64,000 nt of DNA from Anthostomella pinea (taxonomy: Eukaryota > Ascomycota > Sordariomycetes > Xylariales > Xylariaceae), in the NCBI GenBank assembly GCA_963556695.1, contig CAUWAG010000010.1, positions 3,100,001 to 3,164,000 on the forward strand, in the 5' to 3' direction. Shown here one piece after another: positions 55,295-64,000 of this stretch (positions are counted from its first letter, which is position 1; every line of letters begins with the position of its first letter). A model generated the notes under the pieces. The model saw only the letters and a list, made by a program, of their open reading frames with translations, did no database searches and was not told the DNA's origin. The position numbers were made by a program, and so were the translations under genes.

Positions 55295-56410
55295 TCAGCG
55301 CCTAGCAGGTACTTTCGCATTTGGCTCATCTTGCATCTCGATTCCTTCGGTGCTGTAAGTACTGTCCGAGGTGAGGAGCTTTCTGGTGTGCTCCTTGAAG
55401 ATCAGACCGGGGTGAGCTATCGCCAGACAGTACACGGCCAGGACCACCAGCCTACGGAAGAGTCAGCATCTAATCATCAAGTCCAGAAGTCGATGATGTA
55501 TGAACTTACACCCCCTCAAGCGCGATGAACGGCGCCTCTTCCTTAATCAGCGCCCCATTATACCCCTGCCGCAACTCGACCAGTCGATACGTGCTTCGTA
55601 TAATGGTCAGGAGCATGGCCGTGAACAGGAACCCGAAGAAGAGCTTCAGCCGGATGCCGATGATGGACACGGCGCGCCGTCCCTGCGCGGAGCGGAAGTA
55701 GCGGATGATGAAGTCGATCAGCAGGCTGATGAAGGTCAGGATGGTGGCGACCTGGAACGCCAGGCCGGCGATGGAGAGATCGACGCCGATGTCGTCGTTT
55801 CCGGGGTCGGAGGAGGCGGACAGCGCGCCGCCGCCGGCCTGGAGCACGAGTGCGATGATGTCGCACGTGATGAAGCCGAAGTAGAAGACGGCTGGCCGGA
55901 TGCGGGACAGGCTCGGGGAGAAGTACTGGATGCTGCTCGGAGCGTCAGTTGGCTGCGACGGCGGGCTTGGTGTAAATTTGGGGTCACTTGCGTCTGACCG
56001 AGGGTTACGTAAACAGCGCCGCAATACCATACAGGACCTATGGTGATGCAAACTGTTGCGATGATCAGCACGGTACCTCGAACGGTTGAGATGTGGTTAG
56101 ACTTACTCATCTGGATCAGGAAGGCATTGAAGCTGAAGGGGTTAAAGTATAACCATATGCGTCCCGCGTAGCCAAGACAAGCACAGACAGTCATGACAAC
56201 CATCATGGACATGAACCACCATGTCTTCCGCCGAATCCCAAGGAAGAGGTGTATCAGGCCGGCAAGGCCGAACAAGCCGATGAACACCGCATTGGCCGGC
56301 AGAGATGGTCGATACCCGTAGATGGTCGATTCGATGGGGCATAGGGCCAAGGTACAGTTGGCATCTGAACCGAAGGAGATGAGGCCGTCCGGCAGAACGT
56401 CGTCACCCAT
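55295..56410 (-). CDS. RTA1-like seven-transmembrane lipid-exporter family protein
   Basis: Model: complement(join(55295..55451,55510..55932,55992..56052,56107..56410)), 314 aa. Hydrophobic segments include NAVFIGLFGLAGLIHLFLGI, WWFMSMMVVMTVCACLGYAG, ICITIGPVWYCGAVYVTLG, FYFGFITCDIIALVLQAGGG, AFQVATILTFISLLIDFIIR and LFFGFLFTAMLLTIIRSTYR, consistent with the seven-helix RTA1 family. Yeast Rta1 and Rsb1 relate to lipid stress and sphingoid-base export. Intron 2 (55933-55991, 59 bp) must be phase 2. No GT donor in that exon fits, but GCAAGT does, giving LGQTIQYFSPSLSRIRPAVF, so it is a GC-AG intron. The other introns are GT-AG. The last exon supplies VLVVLAVYCLAIAHPG, the final helix. Confidence 0.88.
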
Positions 56411-58725
56411 ATTTGTCTTTGTCTATGGATCGGCCAGAGCAGATGGACGGCTGGTCGGTCTATCGAGCAAGGAACGGTCAACAAAGTTGATATTAAAGAC
56501 CGGAGAGGGCAGACGATGTTGCTGGGAGGGTGGTTCTTAGAAGAACACAACCCCTGATGGACGTTGCGTGGAATAGCAACGCGCCGCTCCTTCAATCCTC
56601 GTTTGCAAGCCCGCAAGGCGTCAGGGATGTCGTTGTCTGTCAACTCTGGTCTTCTGATAAGAAGAAGGAGAAGAGTGCTGCCGCGTGATAGCAAAATATG
56701 ATTGTAAGTTGTTCGATGGACAAGCTGAGCACTCAAGACCTGGGTCGTTGAGAACCGTAACGGTCCAGCCCAGGCGAAGGGCTATGCGATAGCGACCGCC
56801 TAGGCCATGGAGCCCGTGTACAATACTCTCTCATGTCTCCGTGTATTTCTATGCAGGTATGAGGCTGACATTGACCAAAACAGGCGTCTAGCAAACCAAC
56901 GGCCTGAAAGAAAGGCCCTGACTGGCTGGGACCCCCTGCCACCAAAGAGACGGCATATGCAGGATTGAAGGAATCATGGCTCGCGGTCCCCAACTCCGTG
57001 TCCGTGCCTCTCAAACCACCGACTCGGGTAACCCATCTCGCCAATTTGGAATGCCCAAGATGCCGTTTTCAGCAGTCCAGACGCGCCCCTTGACGGGGTT
57101 TCCCGGCGACAACGACAGGCTGGAGGTTACTCGCCTACTGACTAGGTAGGTAGCAGGTGACGATAAGACGCAAAGGGTTCAGTCATATCTCCAGTGGCGC
57201 ACGCACCCCGGAATACGCAAAGATGATAAATCCTGGAGAACGCCTCCAACGCCTCCAGGACGGAAGGAGGTGATAGGAAGTCTCCGTGTCCGTATCCTTG
57301 AGCCGTATCTGATGACCTACGCGACAAACGCGTTACTAAGACCAGGCGTTTGCTCCCCACGTGCTCGGCTGCGCAACCGAACGACAAAGCCCTATGCCCG
57401 ACTCTAGATGAATCCTGATTGAACAGAGACCTCTTCGGAGATGCAGCGTAGCATCCGCCCCTGCCACTGTTACCGTCACTGTCACTTGAGACACAGCTCT
57501 TTGACGCCTGGGATTGGACAAACGGCACAGGCCAATAACAGGCCGTGGGGTAACCATCCCGTGCCGTGATGTCTGGAGTATCGTACCGCAGATACGAAAT
57601 CTTCCACGGGGCAGACTCTTCCACCTACGTTTTCCCTAGTCTCCGTGATGTCCAGAAGCAACCTCGCCTGCGAGCTCGGTACGTCCAGCTTCAGCTCAAC
57701 ACAGAGAGCCCATAATCAGTAGTCCCTCCAACGCAGTCGACAGGGTACGGTAATATCGGTTCGGCAGTCGAGCATTTGCGTTGGATAATGAGACATGAGC
57801 ACGTGCGGTTAGGACGATAGTAAGACATGTAGGTAGGCAGGCAGAGCCGACCCAAGAAAGGTGACCTGCAATCCACGAGTGATACGACAGTTTCCACAAC
57901 CATTCATTTTCTCTTCTTGTCCAAACCACCGGCTTGGAACGCTCGTCAAGCGCATCTTATGTATATGTAACCACCCCTCGTGGGTTGAGCTTATTATCGT
58001 TCAACCACTGATGAAGTTGGTCGCCGCCTCACCATACCTCAGGGGCCGCCCCCGCCCCCCGAAAACTCCTCGCGTGCCAGCAAGATAGACGACTGATTAT
58101 ATACACATATATAGTACGAGCCCAGGGACGTTTGTTATATGCTTAATCGAGCTGTAGATTAGCACAGCAAAGCACTGCGCACACGTGGCGAACTGGTTTG
58201 GATCTTCACCCTTCGACAAAGACCTCTGAAGAGGCAGCACCCATTTTTTCTCCAACCACCTTGCAACTCGGAAGCCGAAGCCGCCTCGACTCGTCCTTTT
58301 CGATTCTTCACGTCTTCCACCCCTGAACAAGCGAAGCGCTCGAATCGAAGATAAACCTTGTCGCAGAGAGCGCTTCTGCCAACCTCCACCAGCACCTGGA
58401 GGTTCCGACAAGGACCGACCCAGGTTGTGTCATCGATGGCTATCTCATGCTCTTCGAATGACTACGTTGCAAGCAGCAAGGTTGGATCCGATCCAGCCGT
58501 AAACCATGCCGGAATCTCAGCGTTGCCTACTTCCCAACGACCAGTCCGAAGCACCCCTCTATTCGCGTTTTCGTTGACCTTCTGTCTTCGCGTGACTGAA
58601 CGATATTTTAGCGCGGCTGGACGATGTTGCCTTTCCCTCTCTCCCTTTATATGCTGCCGCCACGTTACCTGTCTCCGGCTGCTTTTATGCATGCCTGTGC
58701 CACTCTCGTAGCGTATGTCTCTTCA
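56411..58725. other. No gene recognised (2.3 kb)
   Basis: RTA1 promoter followed by low-information sequence up to the 3' end of the histidine kinase gene. Short frames on both strands are not protein-like. Confidence 0.5.
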
Positions 58726-61700
58726 TCAAACAAGTCTAGGAACCCGACTCTTGCGCCAGACTTTCGCCCCGTCAACAATCTGCCCGACAACTTTCAAGTT
58801 TGCTGGCTTTGTGATGTATTCGTCAACACCAGCTTCGAAGGCCGCATCCCTATCCTTCGAGCTTACGAGTCCGGTGAGTGCGACGATGTACGTCCTCGGT
58901 ATGGCTGCGGCCGCTTCCAGCTTCCGAATTGCAACGGTGGCCTCGAAGCCGGACACCCCCGGCATCGACAAGTCCATGAATATGATGTCGACGCCGCCCG
59001 ACTGTTGTGTCGCTCGAAATACGTCGATGGCTTCTTGCCCGTCGCGTGCGGAGTGTATCGAAGTCGCGCCGCATTTATTTGCAAACTTCTTGAGTATACT
59101 GAGATTTATCGCGTTGTCATCAACGAACAGAAGCGTCGGAAGCTGAGCATCCTCGCTTTCACGTTCTTGACCATCGACGTTCTCCTCGTAACCTCCCAGC
59201 GTAGGCTCACGTGATATTGAATTCAGATGCAGACGCTCCGAGGCATAGTTTGGGTCCGCCTGTACGCCAATGGGAACCATCTCTGAAGCTGCACCGTCGA
59301 CTTCCATAGATCGTGAATGTGAATCTGCAACAGAGCCGGGCGGAGACGAGGCGCGATGGCTTGCGGCAAGCTGGTTGGGATGGAGCGAGTGAGCTCGCAG
59401 GCGCTCTACAACCTCGTCGACTTTCGAGGGTGTCACCGGGCCAACAATCCTGTTTTGCAGTGGGCGTGCGTCCGATCTTGCCTGCTTGTCGCTATGCTGT
59501 AAAACGAAGACCGGGCAAGATGTGGTACTCCCAATGTTCAAAACAAAGTCATCAACGTCTCGCTCGTCAACCACAACCAGATCGCATGCTGTATCTGGGG
59601 TCCAAGTCGTCACCGTCGCTGGTGCGAACAAACGACCAAGCGATTGCTCGACGAGACGCGTGCTTCTCTTTTTTCTCTTTCCTGTCCGCAGCGGCGAACC
59701 TGGGAATACTTGCACAGCGAATGGCGCAGGCCCATCGGCACCAACCTCGGCGTCCGCAGTGACAAGAGTTTGAGATCCGGTCTCGAAAAATGGGAGATAA
59801 ACTTTTACCGTAGTGCCTTCCGAAACGTCGGAGTCTAAGATGACGCTGCCGTGTAGTGCATCGGTGTTTGCTTTCACTATTGACAGGCCCAAACCGACCC
59901 CGGCGTCCAATTGGTTCGCTTGAGTGAATGGCACAAAGACACGGTCAGTGAAGCCCGTGGCTATGCCGCGGCCACAGTCCGAGACATTCAATGCGAGAGC
60001 TGGCCCGGCCCAATTATCGATTTCGCCGGCATCGGGGTGGACGACATCTACACTGGTGCGTATGCAGCCGCTCGTCGTATGCTGCATAGCATTGGTCTGA
60101 ACTCTGGTGAGAACACGACGCGCAAGGTATACCTGTAGAAGAGAACTTACCAACAGATTCAAGAAGATGGAACGAAGGGCGGCTGTGTTATTGAACGAGA
60201 AGGAGGTTGACGGGATAAGGCCAACATCCAGAAGGACTAAAGGTGATTCAACTCCGGGAGATTCATCAGACCGCAATGTCTCCGCTGGGCCATTGAAAAG
60301 GGTTTCTCGGCTTGCCGGTCCCGACACAACCGACGTCAACGATGCTCGCGACAAGACGAAGTCGATCATGTCCTCGAAGAAACGGACAACGTCATGTCGT
60401 CCCAACAGCGGCCTATCATCAAGACCTGGCCAGCATACGTCGCTCCTGTCTCGTGGTTTCGCCTTGGCCTTTGCAAGCAGTGGCCTCGTGTGCAGACGTG
60501 CGACATCGTCACTGATTTGGGAAAACTCCAGAACTTTGTCAATAGTGTCTAGCAGTTGTCGCCCACTGGATAAAGCGTGAAGTAGGGGTTCGTGTTGCTC
60601 GTTGGTATGATCGCCAGCGATCAAGAGCTCAAGGTTACCCAGCGTCCCGTGGAGCGGCGAGCGCATCTCGTGGGAGATGGAACCTATGAAGTCCGACTTC
60701 TGTTTCTGCAGAAATTCTTCTTCCACGCGGCTGACTTGTGAGATAACTGTGGTGCAAAAGGCAGATAGCGGTGGGAGATCGCTTGGCCGACTGAACACCC
60801 GGCTGTAATCCATAGACCACCCACACGCTATTGATGCTACTCGGTTCTCAGACGAATCCCACAGCGGCGCAAAGAGCATTTGCTGAGCACCGGCAACAGC
60901 ATTGCCGAGCGCCAGGCCTAACGTGCGCCGCCGCGATGCAAGCTCGGGTGCGTCGCATTCGTGTTCGCCGACCATGACTGGCGGCTCGTCGACTCGTTCG
61001 ATGAGATGGAAGACCTCGCCGTTAGGCCAGCATTCGACCATGTCGGAAACGAGCGAATCTGATAGAAAGTCAATGGATGAACCAGGCGAGTCGCCGGCCT
61101 TACCCAAAAGGCGCGAAGCGGTCAATGACGTGATATGGCCACGACGTAGTGGTACTTCTTGAAAGATGGCCCCCTCCAGGCCAAAGGTTTCCCGCAACAA
61201 GTGTGCGGCGTGAGCGTACAGCTTTAACACGGCCGAACGCTTCTCGCTCGCACCCAACGAGCCGGAACGCTGTATTCTATTTAGGCGTTCGGCTACCCCT
61301 TCAACCGAACGAGGTGGAGGGGTCGGCGTGTAGTCGAGCATTGACGAGATGGCCTCGTTAAATTTGGAGGCCCGTCGACTATCCAAGGCGAGGACGGACT
61401 CATGCAGATACTTCATGACTTCGGCGGCGGTGTCCAGCAGGAATTGTGTCCGGATGGCGTCCAATGGTTGCGCGGCTGGCTGCTCTCGAAAGATAAAGAC
61501 GGTGCCAATGTTGTGCATGGTGGGCGTCGAGAGCGGCGCCCCAGCGTAGTATCGGTAGCTGGCGATCTCGCCCGTCACAAAAGGCAGATGCTTGGTGTAG
61601 TCCTCATACGCCATATCCGTCTCTTCGTAGATCTCTTCCCGCTGCCTCCTGATGGTGCGGATGCAGAGCCCGCCAGCGCTGGACACGGTGTCGCAGCCGT

Positions 61701-62069
61701 ACCACCTGGTCGACTCGAGGGAAGCCTTCGCCAAGGGCAGGAAGGAACGGGAGGCGCCCGATAAGAAGTATTGCTTGTCTTCGTCGAGAAGGCTGATCAT
61801 GGCGAGGTCGGCGTCCAGTTCATAGACAAGCGCCCGCAGCATGGCGGCGAGAGCGTAGTCGCCATGTCCAGCGTGGAGGTCCGTGTCGCCAGCCCCAACC
61901 CCAGCTGTCTCGCCGTTCCGGGCGTAGTGGATGATGGCGGGTTTGACCTGGCAGTACCTTTGCGGCGCATGGCACCGTCAGCGAAAGCGATCGGGAAATA
62001 AGGGCTGGTGGTTGTGTCCCGTCGTCGTACTCACTTGCGTACCTGCCATATCCTCCGCCGCTCTTCCAT
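58726..62069 (-). CDS. Hybrid histidine kinase with GAF-like sensor, HisKA, HATPase and receiver
   Basis: Model: complement(join(58726..60096,60151..61957,62035..62069)), 1070 aa. Exon 1 encodes MEERRRIWQVRK; the 77-bp first intron is GT-AG. The sensor half has a GAF-like region (LVYELDADLAMISLLDEDKQ to about residue 200). HisKA carries the phospho-acceptor in FIGSISHEMRSPLHGTL (His441). The HATPase domain shows IFLNLLTNAMQHT (N box), DCGRGI, FVPFTQAN and GVGLGLSIVK. The receiver has LLFVDDNAINLSILKKF, the phospho-acceptor in FMDLSMPG (Asp989), and YITKPAN. All phosphorelay residues are intact. A 54-bp intron (60097-60150) splits the N box; it is in frame without stops and was removed because LLTNAMQHT restores the motif. 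The protein would signal through Ypd1-type phosphotransfer. Stimulus unknown. Confidence 0.92.
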
Positions 62070-63550
62070 GGCGGCGAAGGCGAAAGGCGATGCCACGATG
62101 CTGCGTGGATTGATCAGCCCTCAGCCCCTGCGAGCAAGCCCTCCTTGTTGTACTCGATCCTAGCGCTGCACTGCACTCGCTCAGCCAGGCGACCAAAGGC
62201 CATCACTGCTCTTCCTCTTTTCCTTTTTGGCTGGTGGGAAACAATGGAAGATGGTGCGAAGGTGCAGACACATTTGCCACTTCCAGCTCTGCCGCCCCAC
62301 CTGCTATCGCCGTCCCCGGGCCTCCGCGGAAGGGGCAGCCCCGGGCCACCACCAGAATATTCCAGGCCCATGATTATTACCTAAGGTATGGTTGGGCAGG
62401 GAACCTAGCAGTAGGTCCTAAGGTGGTTGCTTCAAGCTTTGTCCACCAGTCTCCTAGACCAGCGTTGGTTTTTAGCCCGTCGACAGCGCCATGCCAGCGC
62501 CCTCTAGGTTGGGGTTGGTGTTCAAAGCAAGTGCAGGCGGTGGCAGGTTTTACCTACCTAACCTTAGACCTTTAATGATGGTGGTCTGCTAGCACAGTAG
62601 TAGACACTGTGTATGTGGTAGAGATGCCCCATTAATTACTGTCGTGGTGGAGGAGTTCAAACGAGTGGCCAGGTGGCATTGGCTGTGGTAAGAATGATGG
62701 AGACTAGCTGCACTGTACAGGCCTAGAGGATCCCGTATCGCTACTGTACTACACACTGTACGACTCATGGCCAATCAAGAGTGTCTCGGACTCTTCGGGC
62801 TGTCGGGGGGTTGTTTCCAAAGACTGCCGCCCTCCAGGCTATGCCTCAGAAAGGGCTGCTTGTACGGTTCAGGGGCCCGCTCTAGGTACGTATATAAATA
62901 GGTACAGTTCTGTTGCTGCTTAAAATAACAAAGCTTACTAGGTTCTCGTCTACGGTCCTGCTGCTGCCAGGTGTATACCACAGAGTTGTTACCTTGTCTT
63001 TGTCTTGAATTTGGATCTCGAGTATCTGAATGTTGAATCTTGACTCTTTTGGTTAAAGTTCCTACTAGACGGACGCCGTCTCTCTGAGAAGGGGCACGAA
63101 ACCCTGTATACCACACAGTTATCGTTGCCGTGTTCCGTCACTCTCTCTTTTGAATTGTCGAAAATATTCGCTACTGGTATCAGGGAAGAACAGTCCGAGT
63201 CCAGCGTTACTTGCTGTCTTTGGAGCATCCAAGTCGAATACCGCGTATGTACATCTGGGAAAGTGAGGAACCGGCAGACCCAATGATGTGCCGATGTCCT
63301 GATCCCGAATTCGTGGTTGGTCTCTCCACAATGATCTTTAGTGATCTTCAGACGATCAATCTTGCCAAATTAAATACTTGCTTGGTCTGATACACTCAGC
63401 GACCCTGCAAAAATGATATACGTGCAAGCGAATTTATAAATCGAACACCAACTAATACACCACACAACCATGTGAATGGCCAACTTATGTGATGTAGACT
63501 GTATTTCATACTGGGAACGAGAAGATGAAAGATCAGAGAATCAACTGCCC
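62070..63550. other. No gene recognised (1.5 kb)
   Basis: Upstream region of the histidine kinase and sequence beyond the 3' end of the oxidase gene. Nothing coding was recognised. Confidence 0.5.
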
Positions 63551-64000
63551 TTAGAACAAGTCATCTTCCTTCACAAGCACCGACCGGTTGAGATGTTCCG
63601 GCAAGCTCGACCGTATCCCCGCCAGATGCAGCGTCAGCTCCAGATCACCCAGCAACGACTTCAGCACATGCGAGACGCCGCCCTCGCCGCCTAAGACAAG
63701 ACCATAGATGTACGGCCTGCCCACCAGACACATCTTCGCGCCCAGCGCCAGCGCCTTCGCAATATCCGCACCGCAGCGAATGCCCGAATCAAACAAAACG
63801 TCGAGCTTGTCGCCGACGGCGTCGACGATGCGCGGCAGGACCCCCAGGGAGCTGTTGCCCCCATCGGACTGCCTGCCGCCGTGGTTGCTGACCACGATGC
63901 CCTGGACGCCGATCTCGACGCACGTCTTGGCGTCCTCCACCGACTGGATCCCCTTGAGCACGATGGGGCCCTTCCAGTGCTCCTGCAGGAACTTGACGTC
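63551..64000 (-). CDS. FMN-dependent alpha-hydroxy-acid oxidase/dehydrogenase, C-terminal part
   Basis: The frame enters from the right edge (DVKFLQEHWKGPIVLKGIQS) and ends at 63551 after SVLVKEDDLF, so only the last 149 residues are present. Signatures of the FMN_dh family are VLKGIQ (with the FMN-contacting Lys), VVSNHGGRQSDGG (active-site SNHGGRQ), VLFDSGIRCGADIAKALALG and the phosphate-binding MCLVGRPYIYG. The region LGGEGGVSHVLKSLLGDLEL resembles the lactate 2-monooxygenase branch, but lactate oxidase or a cytochrome b2-like enzyme cannot be excluded without the N-terminus. Confidence 0.9.
   Translation of the reverse strand, partial: DVKFLQEHWKGPIVLKGIQSVEDAKTCVEIGVQGIVVSNHGGRQSDGGNSSLGVLPRIVDAVGDKLDVLFDSGIRCGADIAKALALGAKMCLVGRPYIYGLVLGGEGGVSHVLKSLLGDLELTLHLAGIRSSLPEHLNRSVLVKEDDLF

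Noticed and set aside
55275..55300. tRNA-like B box (GGTTCGATTCC) on the plus strand
   Set aside because: It lies just before and across the end of the RTA1-like coding sequence and no cloverleaf could be drawn around it.
1..64000. CRISPR array or bacterial-type operon
   Set aside because: Introns and the fungal gene content make this eukaryotic nuclear DNA; no regularly spaced repeats were seen.

Overview
The window looks like nuclear DNA of a filamentous ascomycete (Pezizomycotina, probably Sordariomycetes-like; species not identifiable from sequence alone). Genes carry short GT-AG introns of about 50-140 bp, with CTAAC-like branch points in several of them. The gene set includes a SepA/Bni1-type formin, a hybrid histidine kinase, Zn2Cys6 regulators, 2EXR proteins, RTA1 and GH76. 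Gene-rich DNA of fairly high GC alternates with very AT-rich, stop-riddled transposon DNA that resembles repeat-induced point mutation (RIP).

Region 1 (1-8.1 kb) is a compact sugar-phosphate catabolic cluster in two divergent pairs: a class II ketose-bisphosphate aldolase (partial) and an RpiB/LacAB isomerase, then a Zn2Cys6 regulator and a full-length dihydroxyacetone-type kinase. An alpha/beta hydrolase broken by a frameshift follows. Isomerase, kinase and aldolase can be assembled into a route that isomerises, phosphorylates and cleaves a short ketose or polyol-derived sugar, with its own regulator. This is the best candidate for an undescribed system here.

Region 2 (8.2-14.2 kb) is an AT-rich block with two pogo/Fot1-type transposase remnants, a perfect 115-bp hairpin element flanked by 5-bp direct repeats, and a frame-broken 2EXR pseudogene. 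Region 3 (14.3-24.2 kb) is gene-poor and reads as a decayed secondary-metabolism locus: a P450 N-terminus with a mutated splice donor, an AflR-like regulator with half of its zinc cluster, an SDR C-terminus, and an SDR N-terminus joined directly to a P450 C-terminus that has lost the heme cysteine.

Region 4 (24.7-35.6 kb) holds a GPI-anchored GH76 wall mannosidase, a small secreted four-cysteine protein between two direct repeats, an Aim32-like mitochondrial Fe-S protein, a Cyc2-like mitochondrial flavoprotein, a 2EXR gene split by one in-frame stop, and a signal-peptide stub behind a TATA-like promoter. Region 5 (36.3-52.1 kb) is housekeeping: formin, a small membrane protein, a RING protein, checkpoint clamp subunit Hus1 and a prolyl aminopeptidase. 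Region 6 (52.1-64 kb) is sparser: an RTA1 membrane protein with a GC-AG intron, a hybrid histidine kinase and, cut by the window edge, an FMN-dependent alpha-hydroxy-acid oxidase.

Exon models were built by hand from splice consensus, reading phase and family similarity known from memory; no alignment or search was run.
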